Positions 50,346 to 60,795 of a stretch of 64,000 bases of DNA are shown in pieces; position 1 is the stretch's first letter; the number at the start of each line of letters is the position of its first letter. A model generated the notes under the pieces. The model worked only from the letters and a program-made list of their open reading frames with translations. It was not told the origin of the DNA and made no database searches. Position numbers and translations under genes: made by a program. The DNA comes from Candidatus Proelusimicrobium volucris (lineage in GTDB: Bacteria > Elusimicrobiota > Elusimicrobia > Elusimicrobiales > Elusimicrobiaceae): contig CALUXD010000001.1 of assembly GCA_944324665.1 (NCBI GenBank), positions 124,001 to 188,000 of the forward strand, read 5' to 3'.

Positions 50346-50657
50346 ATGAGTATTTTTGAAGCTTTAATGATGCTCGGTTTTGGCATAGCTTGGCCTTTTA
50401 ACATTTACCGTTCCGTAAAAACGAAAACGGCCGCGGGGAAGAGTTTTCTCTTTATGATTACCATAGAACTGGCTTATATCTGCGGTATGATACATAAAGT
50501 GCTTTATAGTTTTGATTTGGTCTTTTGGCTTTATGTTCTTAACTTCCTTATGGTACTTACGGATATAATACTTATGATACGCAATTCCCGTATAGACGTT
50601 TTCCGCAAACACAGAAGAGAAATACTGCAAAAGAGGGCTGCCGCGGCACACAAATAA
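50346..50657 (+). CDS. Small PQ-loop/SemiSWEET-like membrane protein
   Basis: 103 residues, three hydrophobic helices. The first loop reads IAWPFNIYRSVKTKTAAGKS, matching the P-F/Q-x-x-x-x-x-x-x-T-K-S/T-x-x-G-x-S PQ-loop pattern of SemiSWEET sugar pores, which work as dimers. The basic tail (RKHRREILQKRAAAAHK) faces the cytosol. Substrate unknown; some bacterial members carry sugars. An AAGGAG site precedes the ATG. Single gene ending at a terminator. Confidence 0.76.
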   Translation: MSIFEALMMLGFGIAWPFNIYRSVKTKTAAGKSFLFMITIELAYICGMIHKVLYSFDLVFWLYVLNFLMVLTDIILMIRNSRIDVFRKHRREILQKRAAAAHK

Positions 50658-50690
50658 CGCTATTCCTAAATTAGGATCTATAAATTAAAA

Positions 50691-50718
50691 CCCCGCTTTC
50701 GTTAATCGGAAAGCGGGG
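50691..50718. terminator. Bidirectional terminator between PQ-loop gene and CNNM gene
   Basis: CCCCGCTTTC (50691-50700) with GAAAGCGGGG (50709-50718). The minus-strand side has TTTTAATTTAT; the plus side is less T-rich (CTTTATATGTTT). Fits convergent gene ends. Confidence 0.82.
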
Positions 50719-50753
50719 CTTTATATGTTTTAAACAAATTATTCCGCACGGCC

Positions 50754-52046
50754 TTAGGCCTTGGTAACCAAAAACTCCATTACCTTTTTGCGCCTGAATT
50801 TGCGCGGCTCCACATATAAGCCGTCGCCTTTTATCTTGCCGTTGCCGACTATCGGGGCGCCGTTTCTAAGTTCTGCCCATTTCTCCATCGTCATATCAGC
50901 CTGCAAATCCTGGGGCGCGCTTAAGGCCAAAGCCTTAAAAACGTCAGCCATCTTTGAGGTTGAACTTACCACAAGCCCGTTGCCGAATGTCCTGATATAC
51001 ATCGGGAAGAAATCGTATTCGTCTTCTATCTCGCCTACGAGTTCCTCAAAAATATCTTCCAAAGTTACTATCCCAGTAATTTTCCCGCCCGCACAAACCA
51101 AACATATATGCTGGCGGCCTTTCATTATCTTTTCCAGAGCTTGCGATATCGTCATATCGGCTTCAAGGCGCATTATCGGGCGCAATATCGAACGTGCGGT
51201 TGCTTTGCTTTCGGGCGCGGTTTTAGTCGCCATAAAAATATCTTTAAAATTAAGATATCCTATTATGCTTTGCGGGTCTTCTTTCTTCTCGTATACCGGG
51301 AAACGCGTATGCATATCCAAATGCGCCTTTATGAAAGTTTCGCCGATGCTGTCCTCGGCAAAAAGCATATACACATGGTCAAGCGGGATTTGTATTTCCC
51401 CTATTTTGCGGCTGCAAAACATCGCGCTGGAAAGGACTATTTTCTCTTCCGTCTTGCCAAACAACCTTGAAGATGATGCAACCGAAGCCGCCGCGCGAAG
51501 ATCTTCCAAAGCAGCCGTTCTGGAGGCATTCGGATCATCGTTGCTTTTAACGGATTTTCTGGTAAGGAAACACACTATCGCTTCCATAATGGCCACTACG
51601 GGCGATAATATCGTATAAAGTACTCTTATTATGGGGGAAAAGGTTAAGACGACGAACTCGTTATTTTTTATAGCAAAAGTTTTAGGCGTAAGTTCCGCAA
51701 ACACTATTGTTATAAAACTGAGCGGCAAAACCACCAGTATCACCGAAAGCGCATCGGCCACGCTTTTAGAGATAGGCAATATATTTTGCAAAATCGGAGA
51801 CATTTTCTCGTCCGCGCCCGCTCCGCCCACAGCCGCGGCTACGGCGCCTACAAGCGTTATGACTATTTGAACAACCGCCAAGGAACCTTCTATGTGTTCC
51901 TTCATAAAAAGGGCGGATTTGGCACCCTTTTTCTTATCGGCGGCGAGTACGGAAAGTTTTGTCTTTGAGACTGAAGCCAGCGCCATTTCATAAGCGGCAA
52001 ACAACGCGTTTAAGGCCAACATTATAACGATTATCAATAGAACCAT
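50754..52046 (-). CDS. CNNM/CBS-domain membrane protein (hemolysin C/CorC family)
   Basis: 430 residues from ATG 52046. DUF21/CNNM membrane domain (~1-190, four hydrophobic segments; MALASVSKTKLSVLAADKK motif), a CBS pair (~200-330; FPVYEKKEDPQSIIGYLNFKDIF, GGKITGIVTLEDIFEELVGEIEDEY), and a C-terminal CorC_HlyC domain (~345-425). Members handle magnesium or cobalt efflux; CBS pairs sense adenine nucleotides. A TTG start at 52127 would add a basic tail without a ribosome site. No Shine-Dalgarno here: the -10 box lies 7 bases before the ATG. Confidence 0.9.
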   Translation of the reverse strand: MVLLIIVIMLALNALFAAYEMALASVSKTKLSVLAADKKKGAKSALFMKEHIEGSLAVVQIVITLVGAVAAAVGGAGADEKMSPILQNILPISKSVADALSVILVVLPLSFITIVFAELTPKTFAIKNNEFVVLTFSPIIRVLYTILSPVVAIMEAIVCFLTRKSVKSNDDPNASRTAALEDLRAAASVASSSRLFGKTEEKIVLSSAMFCSRKIGEIQIPLDHVYMLFAEDSIGETFIKAHLDMHTRFPVYEKKEDPQSIIGYLNFKDIFMATKTAPESKATARSILRPIMRLEADMTISQALEKIMKGRQHICLVCAGGKITGIVTLEDIFEELVGEIEDEYDFFPMYIRTFGNGLVVSSTSKMADVFKALALSAPQDLQADMTMEKWAELRNGAPIVGNGKIKGDGLYVEPRKFRRKKVMEFLVTKA

Positions 52047-52053
52047 ATAGTAT

Positions 52054-52082
52054 ATTATTGTAAATTTACGTCGTATTGACAA
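52054..52082 (-). promoter_or_regulatory. Promoter for the CNNM gene, leaderless type
   Basis: On the minus strand TTGTCA (plus 52077-52082), 17-bp spacer, AATAAT (plus 52054-52059). The ATG follows 7 bases after the -10 box, so transcription would begin at or next to the start codon. Confidence 0.62.
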
Positions 52083-52192
52083 GAGCGCGCTAGCGTTCCG
52101 TTTTGCCAACCGTGCCCTATTTACCAAAAACGATGTTTTTTTGCTCTCTTTAAGCTATACTTTACTCAGCGACAGTTACGGGGGGTATAAAT

Positions 52193-53608
52193 ATGGATAT
52201 ATTTTCTTTAAGCGCGGCGGGTATTTTATATCTGCTGCTTCAACTATGCGTAACCATACACATTCTGCTTTTTAAAGACGACGTAAAAAGTTCCATAGGC
52301 TGGATAGGCCTTGTTTGGCTGACGCCGCTGTTGGGCAGCATAATTTATATTATGTTCGGGATAAACAGAATAAAACGAAAAGCCATAAAACTCAAAAATC
52401 CGCGCCAGGACATTCTTAAAATAACAGGTAAAAATATTGAAGAGATACAAAAAGAAATACCGCCCGCCATGCTGCAAATGTTAAGGCTAGGGCACAGCAT
52501 TCACCCGCAGCTTTTCGCTTTGGGCAACAAGGTAACGCCTTTAATCAACGGAGACGAAGCCTATCCGCAAATGTGCGCCGCCATAGAAAAAGCGGAAAAA
52601 GAGGTCCTGATAGAAAGCTATATTTTCAACAATGACAAAGCCGGCCAAGCGATTTTAAAAGCCGCCCAAAAAGCCGCGCAAAACGGCGCGGCCGTAAAAA
52701 TAATAATAGACGGCGTCGGGCTAAATTACAGCCGCCCAAATATAATAGAAGAAATAAAGAAAGTAAAAGGGGCGGATTTCGCCGTATTCCTCCCGTCAAG
52801 AAAACCCGCCGCCCTGCCTTTTGTCAATTTAAGAAGCCACAGAAAAATAATGGTGATAGACGGCCATACCGCTTTCTTCGGCGGAATGAACATCGCCAAA
52901 GAGAATTTGCTGCAAACAAACCCCAAAGAGCCGGTGCAGGATACCACCTTTAAGATAGAAGGCCCCGTAATATCGCAAATAGTGCGGATATTTATGGAAG
53001 ATTGGATATTTTCGCGCAAACAACCTTTCAAACCCGTTCTGTTAAAAGACGAACATTATCTTCCGGGCAAATGCCTCTGCCGCGCCATACCCGACGGGCC
53101 CGACGGCGATTACGGCAAAGTGGAACTTATGGTGCTGGGCGCGATTAACTGCGCGACAAAGAATATCAAAATAGTTACGCCCTATTTCCTGCCGGAAGAA
53201 AATATCCTTACCGCCCTGGAACTCGCCGCCATGCGCGGCATAGATACGGAAATAATACTCCCGCAAAAGAGCAATATCTTCGGTATGGATTGGGCTATGC
53301 AGGCTAATTTTAACCGTCTGATCAAAAAAGGCGTCAAAATATATCAGCAAGAGCCGCCCTTCGACCACAGTAAAATTATGACCGCGGACGATGTTTGGGC
53401 TTTTATAGGTTCTTCCAATTGGGACGTGAGAAGTTTTAAGCTGAACTTCGAGGCCAATATGGAAATAATAGATAAAGAATTTGTAGAAAAACTAAACGAA
53501 ATAATTAAATCAAAGAAAAGCAAATCCGTTTTGGCGCGCGAGAAAAAATACCCCTTTGGTCCGCTTCTTATCAGAAATGTATTTAAGCTGCTGACGCCAT
53601 ACTATTAA
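52193..53608 (+). CDS. cls: Cardiolipin synthase (PLD superfamily)
   Basis: 471 residues. Two N-terminal membrane helices (~5-60, with IGWIGLVWLTPLLGSIIY), then two phospholipase D HKD motifs: HRKIMVID...GGMN near 220 and HSKIMTAD...GSSN near 400. It joins two phosphatidylglycerol molecules into cardiolipin at the inner membrane. Usual ClsA length is ~480. A GGGGGG site precedes the ATG. Divergent from the CNNM gene; a terminator follows. Confidence 0.93.
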   Translation: MDIFSLSAAGILYLLLQLCVTIHILLFKDDVKSSIGWIGLVWLTPLLGSIIYIMFGINRIKRKAIKLKNPRQDILKITGKNIEEIQKEIPPAMLQMLRLGHSIHPQLFALGNKVTPLINGDEAYPQMCAAIEKAEKEVLIESYIFNNDKAGQAILKAAQKAAQNGAAVKIIIDGVGLNYSRPNIIEEIKKVKGADFAVFLPSRKPAALPFVNLRSHRKIMVIDGHTAFFGGMNIAKENLLQTNPKEPVQDTTFKIEGPVISQIVRIFMEDWIFSRKQPFKPVLLKDEHYLPGKCLCRAIPDGPDGDYGKVELMVLGAINCATKNIKIVTPYFLPEENILTALELAAMRGIDTEIILPQKSNIFGMDWAMQANFNRLIKKGVKIYQQEPPFDHSKIMTADDVWAFIGSSNWDVRSFKLNFEANMEIIDKEFVEKLNEIIKSKKSKSVLAREKKYPFGPLLIRNVFKLLTPYY

Positions 53609-53630
53609 GTTTTTTTGCGACAACAAAAAG

Positions 53631-53656
53631 CCCCGTCCTTATCGGACGGGGTTTTT
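53631..53656. terminator. Bidirectional terminator between cls and the nag operon
   Basis: CCCCGTCC (53631-53638) and GGACGGGG (53644-53651) around TTATC, with T runs on both strands (TTTTT on plus, CTTTTTGTTG on minus). Confidence 0.9.
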
Positions 53657-53697
53657 ATCTTTTAGCCAAATCGACAACTTTTCCGCAGGCCTTAAAT

Positions 53698-54738
53698 CTA
53701 AACACCGAAAACGGCGTTCTTTAGTTTTTTAAGCGGCCTTTTCAAAAAAGATAACGCGGGCATATTTACCACCAGCCTGACGAAATACATCGGGTTGACG
53801 CGCCAGCGCGAATTAAGACGTTTCTTAAAACTCTTGGAATATGGATACTTGCACAGCCAGCCGCAAAATTCGGGCCAGTCTTTCCGTTCGTTCTTGTTAA
53901 GCGCGAATAAAGGCGGTATCGAAGAAGGCGCCATATACCGCTTAACCGCGCCCAAAAAAGCGTTCTTTACTTTAGGCTGGTTCCTGAACAGTTCTTCCGC
54001 TATGATATACAGTCCCTTAAGTTCGGCCGTAAGCCTGTAAATCAGGGAGCGCTCCCTGATTAGAGTATCGTTTTGCGTTCTTAAATTCACCAGCGGCCTT
54101 TTAAGCACTTTGAATTTGGCGTTGAAATTCTTAAAAGACCATATAAGATATACGTGTATCCAATTAAGCCCGCTCACTCTCTGACTGCCCTTAACCTTCA
54201 AAGCCAAAGACCTGCTAAAAATGCAGCTGCCTATATACCCGAACAGCCCGCCATTGCTAACCACCGCCTTAAGATAACGTACAAGTTCAGCGTCGCTGGC
54301 CATATGTACGATTTTACCGTCCTTTACTCCGCGCGTCAAAGCCCAATAGTCCAAATATCTCATTTTTTTGTCGCAGAGATTAAGGCCGCAGGTATAAAAA
54401 TCGTATCCGCTTTTTATATGATGTTTAACAAACCCGATAGAGCCCGGCAATAGTGTATCGTCGTCGCCGAGTATCCAGCAGTATTTGCCTTTGGCGCGGC
54501 TTATGCAGTTTAAGACATTTCTGTCAAAACCGACGTTAATGTCGTTCTTGTAATAAAACAAATTCTTATACAAAGCCTGATATTCTTTCACCACGCGTGC
54601 GGTGTCATCATAAGAGTTATTGTCGCTTACGATTACTTCCACCCCGTCGAATACGGCTTGTTTGAAAATACTGTCCAACATTACCGGCAGATATTCCGCA
54701 CGGTTACAAGTGGGTATGCAAATAGAAAGTTCCGTCAT
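53698..54738 (-). CDS. Family 2 glycosyltransferase
   Basis: 346 residues, GT-A fold. Nucleotide-sugar region SICIPTCNRAEYLPVMLDSI, VEVIVSDNNSYDDT, DINVGFDRN, and the metal-binding motif CWILGDDDTLLPGS (D-x-D type). The C-terminal part is basic and aromatic (KNFNAKFKVLKRPLV...KRPLKKLKNAVFGV), which suggests membrane surface association. Donor and acceptor unknown. It starts 1 base after nagA ends, as the last gene of the GlcNAc operon, which is unusual. Confidence 0.85.
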   Translation of the reverse strand: MTELSICIPTCNRAEYLPVMLDSIFKQAVFDGVEVIVSDNNSYDDTARVVKEYQALYKNLFYYKNDINVGFDRNVLNCISRAKGKYCWILGDDDTLLPGSIGFVKHHIKSGYDFYTCGLNLCDKKMRYLDYWALTRGVKDGKIVHMASDAELVRYLKAVVSNGGLFGYIGSCIFSRSLALKVKGSQRVSGLNWIHVYLIWSFKNFNAKFKVLKRPLVNLRTQNDTLIRERSLIYRLTAELKGLYIIAEELFRNQPKVKNAFLGAVKRYMAPSSIPPLFALNKNERKDWPEFCGWLCKYPYSKSFKKRLNSRWRVNPMYFVRLVVNMPALSFLKRPLKKLKNAVFGV

Positions 54739-54739
54739 A

Positions 54740-55846
54740 CTACATTACTGTTTCCAAAAGGTTGAAATCTCTATCTATTATATTAAAATATGCGCGCTTG
54801 CCGCTTTGCAATATGCCGAAATCCAGTTTGTGCAGACGGGCCGGATTTTCCGCCGCGGCCATCGCCGCGCCGCCAAAGCCCATGCCCCATTTGCTTAAAT
54901 TAGCCGCGCCCTTGAGCATAGTCAATGCAGATCCGGCCACCACGCCGTCGCTTACGCGGCGGAAAACCCCGCCTTCAAGGGAAACTTCCTCATTATTGGC
55001 CAGCCCGCCTTGCGTACCTGCAGGCCTTAAAGCGTCGGTAACCAATATTACTTTGCTCTTGTCTTTTAGGTTAAGCGCCATTTTTACTATTTCCGGGCAA
55101 ACGTGTACGCCGTCGGCTATAATCTCAAAGCTGAAGTTTCCCTCAAGCAGCGCCGCGCCCGCCGCGCCGGGATCCCGGTGTCCTATCCCGCGCATAGCGT
55201 TAAATAGATGCGTGGCGTGGCTTAATTTGCCAGAGGATAAAACTTCCTTATAACTTGCGTCGGTATGGCCGACTTGTGGGATAATGCCGCGCTCCAAACA
55301 AAAATCTATTACTTTTTCTATACCGTCAAGTTCGGGCGCCAAAGTCATCGCGCAGATTTTGCCGCGCGCCGCTTCGTAAACGGCTTTCATTAAATCCAAA
55401 TCGGGTTTGGCAGCGGCTTCGGGCTTCATTACGCCGAGTTTCTTGGGCGAAATAAAAGGGCCCTCTATATGAAGCCCTATAATCTTGGCGCCCTTTTCCC
55501 GCCCGATATATTCCGCCATCGCCTCTATATTCTTTATCATCGCTTTAGGCTCATTGGGATATATCGTAGGAGCAAATCCCCCCACGCCGTTTTTGGCCAA
55601 AAGCTCCGACATTTTTAAAAGTTCACGCCCGTCCAAACAGTCGGTGCCGTATCCGCCGAAACCGTGTATGTGCGTATCTATAAAGACGGGCATTATATAA
55701 TTGCCTTTAACATCTTTTATTTCCCCTTCGGGCAAAACGCCGCCCGCGGGTATTATATCGGCGACGAAACCGCCTTTCACCGCCAAAGAGCCCTCAATAA
55801 TCTTCCCGCCTTGGCAAATTAAAGCATTGGAATATATTTTATCCAT
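54740..55846 (-). CDS. nagA: N-acetylglucosamine-6-phosphate deacetylase
   Basis: Converts GlcNAc-6-P to glucosamine-6-P and acetate. 368 residues, amidohydrolase fold. Motifs: PVFIDTHIHGFGGYGTDCLDG (metal/His), LHIEGPFISPKKLGV (Glu), VGHTDASYKEV and HLFNAMRGIGHRDPG (His), LVTDALRPAGT (Asp). The Gly/Ala-rich C-terminus is normal. It starts 2 bases after nagB ends, and the glycosyltransferase follows by 1 base. Confidence 0.95.
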   Translation of the reverse strand: MDKIYSNALICQGGKIIEGSLAVKGGFVADIIPAGGVLPEGEIKDVKGNYIMPVFIDTHIHGFGGYGTDCLDGRELLKMSELLAKNGVGGFAPTIYPNEPKAMIKNIEAMAEYIGREKGAKIIGLHIEGPFISPKKLGVMKPEAAAKPDLDLMKAVYEAARGKICAMTLAPELDGIEKVIDFCLERGIIPQVGHTDASYKEVLSSGKLSHATHLFNAMRGIGHRDPGAAGAALLEGNFSFEIIADGVHVCPEIVKMALNLKDKSKVILVTDALRPAGTQGGLANNEEVSLEGGVFRRVSDGVVAGSALTMLKGAANLSKWGMGFGGAAMAAAENPARLHKLDFGILQSGKRAYFNIIDRDFNLLETVM

Positions 55847-55848
55847 AA

Positions 55849-56640
55849 TTATTTACAACCGCCTTGGCACTCCCCGCCGAAAGAGCATACCGAAAACCGC
55901 TTCTTGCCGGCCGTACTGACCTGGCTTAAAGCCTTGGGATCGGCCACTATATAGCTGTTATTATGCAGCCTTAAAGCGCTTATCGGCCATTGCGTAGATA
56001 CGGGGCCCTCGACCGCACGGTAAAGGGCTTCGGACTTCTTTTCGCCGTTGGCCAATATTATTATTTCCCTAGACTTCAATATCGTGCCCATACCCATCGT
56101 AAAAGCGTATTTGGGCACGGCATTAATATCATTGTTGAAAAAGCGGGAATTGGCTTTGCGGGTACTTTCGCTCAGCTCTACTTTATGAGTCGGTGCGTCA
56201 AAAGGAGTGCCCGCTTCGTTAAAGGCTATATGCCCGTTGCGCCCGACGCCGCCCAAAAAAATGTCTATGCCGCCGTAGCTCTCTATCTTTTTATCGTATT
56301 CCAGGCCCGCTTTTTCCAAATCCTCGGCGTAAACATCGGGGAAGTGTATATTGGCGGGCTCTATATCCACCATGTCGAACAGACGGCTGTTCATATAGCT
56401 GCGGTAGCTTTCCTTATCGCCGCGCGGCAAACCTATATATTCGTCCAGATTAAAAGTAACGACTTCTTTAAAACTCAGCTCTCCTTTGGCGCAAAATTCC
56501 ACCAAGTGTTTATAGAAACTTTCCATAGTTCCGCCCGTAGGCAAACCGAGAACTATCCTCCCGCCCGCTTCGTTAATGCGTTTTTTTAAGTAAGCGGCGG
56601 TTATAAAACCTATGTCGTTTTCGCTTTCTATAATTCTCAT
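55849..56640 (-). CDS. nagB: Glucosamine-6-phosphate deaminase with a Cys-rich tail
   Basis: Turns glucosamine-6-P into fructose-6-P and ammonia. 263 residues. Motifs: GLPTGGTMESFY (phosphate), VVTFNLDEYIGL (catalytic Asp), GVGRNGHIAFNEAG (His), and YAFTMGMGTIL. The C-terminus ends CSFGGECQGGCK, placing Cys at 252, 258 and 262, a tail not usual in NagB and possibly metal- or redox-active. Gaps of 18 bases to nagE and 2 to nagA. Confidence 0.94.
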   Translation of the reverse strand: MRIIESENDIGFITAAYLKKRINEAGGRIVLGLPTGGTMESFYKHLVEFCAKGELSFKEVVTFNLDEYIGLPRGDKESYRSYMNSRLFDMVDIEPANIHFPDVYAEDLEKAGLEYDKKIESYGGIDIFLGGVGRNGHIAFNEAGTPFDAPTHKVELSESTRKANSRFFNNDINAVPKYAFTMGMGTILKSREIIILANGEKKSEALYRAVEGPVSTQWPISALRLHNNSYIVADPKALSQVSTAGKKRFSVCSFGGECQGGCK

Positions 56641-56658
56641 ACCCTCACCTTAAAGCCT

Positions 56659-58110
56659 TTATTTGATTAAAGCTTTTATCTCGTCGGATATAATATCCGC
56701 CTCCGGCCCTATTATAACCTGCACGTGCCCGCTCATCTTATTTAGCACTCCGCGCGCACCCGCCTGTTTAAGAATATCTTCTTTTACGAGCGAATTGTCG
56801 TTTATGTCCACCCTAAGCCTGGTCGCGCAGGCACCCAAAACCTTTATATTTGCCTCGCCGCCAAGCCCTTGCAAATAGAGTCTTGCCCTTTCAGTTCCTT
56901 CGCTTTGGGCAGGCTCGGATTTAGGAGTTTCTTTAGCGGTGGGGGCGGCTTCTGCTTTAGAAGCATCTTCTTCCTTTTTTTCTTCTCTGCCGGGCGTGGC
57001 CAAATTCCATCTCCTTATGACAAAGCGGAATAGGAAGAAGTATACCACGCTGTAAGCCAAGCCTACGGGGATTAGTATAAGCGGATTGGTGCTTATGCCA
57101 TAATTTAAAAGATAGTCTATTAAGCCCGCGGAGAAAGTAAAACCCAATTTGACATCAAGCACATTCATTATCACCATGCTCAAGCCAGTAAGCAGGGCAT
57201 GAAGAACGTAAAGCGGGAAAGCCAGGAACATAAAAGCGAATTCTATCGGCTCGGTTATGCCCGTCAGGAAAGAAGTCAAAGCCAAAGAAAGCAAAATACC
57301 GCTTGCCGCCTTTCTGTTGGCTTTATAAGATTCCGCTATCATAGCCGCGGCGGCCGCGGGCAGACCGAACATCATTATAGGGAAGAACCCCGCCATAAAA
57401 GCGCCGGCGGTGGGATCGCCTGCGAAAAACCTCGTCAAATCGCCGTGCTTAATTACCTGCAATCCGCCCTCTATTATCTGATAGTCGCCGAATTGGAACC
57501 ATACCAATGTATTAAGAATGTGATGCAACCCCAGCGGGATAAGCATTCTGTTTGCGGTGCCGTAAGCGAACAAACCTATATTATCAGAAGCTATTATCCA
57601 GTTGCCAAAGCCTTTTATCACGCTTTGTATCGGCGGCCATATAAAGCTGAATACTACCGCCAAAAGCAAAGCGGAAAAGCCGGTAACTATCGGCACGAAA
57701 CGCCGCCCGCCGAAAAACGCCAAATAAGAAGGCAGTTTTATGTCTTTATACTTATTGTACAGCCCGCCGGCCAATACGCCGATTATGATACCGCCGAACA
57801 CGCCCATATCTATATTTTCGTCAAATTCTTTTAAGGTAGCGGTAAGAACTATATAACCTACAAAGGCCGAAATCGCCGCCGCGCCGTGCGACTCTTTGGC
57901 GAAACCTACCGCCACGCCCAAAGCGAATATAACCGACAAATTGTTAAATACCGCCTGGCCCGCCGCCGACATAAAAGCTATATCAAGCAAATCCGGCTGA
58001 CCAAGCCTTAACAAAAGGCCGGCTATCGGCAAAACCGCTATCGGCAGCATTAAGGACTTGCCGAGTTTAACAAAGAACGACCCTATATCCATACATACCC
58101 GCTTAAACAT
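56659..58110 (-). CDS. nagE: N-acetylglucosamine PTS permease, EIIC-EIIB
   Basis: 483 residues. EIIC membrane domain (~1-370) of the Glc family: GKSLMLPIAVLPIAGLLLRLG, GLHHILNTLVWFQFG, FPIMMFGLPAAAAAM and GITEPIEFAFMFLA, the last two typical of sugar-binding loops. A charged linker (~375-400, KEEDASKAEAAPTAKET) leads to EIIB (~405-483) with the phosphocysteine in GACATRLRVD (~427). Phosphorylated by NagF next door. GlcNAc is inferred from the nag context; glucose or glucosamine could also enter. An AGGAGAGTTT site precedes the ATG. Confidence 0.9.
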   Translation of the reverse strand: MFKRVCMDIGSFFVKLGKSLMLPIAVLPIAGLLLRLGQPDLLDIAFMSAAGQAVFNNLSVIFALGVAVGFAKESHGAAAISAFVGYIVLTATLKEFDENIDMGVFGGIIIGVLAGGLYNKYKDIKLPSYLAFFGGRRFVPIVTGFSALLLAVVFSFIWPPIQSVIKGFGNWIIASDNIGLFAYGTANRMLIPLGLHHILNTLVWFQFGDYQIIEGGLQVIKHGDLTRFFAGDPTAGAFMAGFFPIMMFGLPAAAAAMIAESYKANRKAASGILLSLALTSFLTGITEPIEFAFMFLAFPLYVLHALLTGLSMVIMNVLDVKLGFTFSAGLIDYLLNYGISTNPLILIPVGLAYSVVYFFLFRFVIRRWNLATPGREEKKEEDASKAEAAPTAKETPKSEPAQSEGTERARLYLQGLGGEANIKVLGACATRLRVDINDNSLVKEDILKQAGARGVLNKMSGHVQVIIGPEADIISDEIKALIK

Positions 58111-58119
58111 AAACTCTCC

Positions 58120-60636
<2,517 letters not shown>

Positions 60637-60664
60637 TTATTTCTCCTGTGATAGGCTTAAGACT

Positions 60665-60693
60665 ATTAAACATTATTACCAAAATGTTGTAAA
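60665..60693 (-). promoter_or_regulatory. Promoter of the nag operon
   Basis: On the minus strand TTTACA (plus 60688-60693), 17-bp spacer, TTTAAT (plus 60665-60670). Start ~60658, about 22 bases before the nagF ATG. Confidence 0.62.
60669..60688. promoter_or_regulatory. Inverted repeat in the nag promoter, possible operator
   Basis: AACATT (60669-60674) and AATGTT (60683-60688) are 6-bp inverted arms 8 bases apart, filling the spacer and touching both promoter boxes. A repressor such as a NagR/GntR-type protein could bind; no such gene lies in the window. Confidence 0.42.
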
Positions 60694-60795
60694 GCCAAGA
60701 ATATAAGGCCCGTTTTTTTGTATAATTTAAGTTGATTTAAAACGGGATTACTCCTCCCGCGGAAAACTTTATCTAAAGTATTAAGGAGAATGTTA

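Noticed and set aside
52076-52081. TTGACA on the plus strand as a cls promoter
   Set aside because: No -10 box at 15-19 bp; the same bases serve as TTGTCA for the minus-strand CNNM promoter.
57199-57834. 211-residue plus-strand open frame opposite nagE
   Set aside because: Antisense shadow; composition is an artefact of the membrane-protein codons on the other strand.
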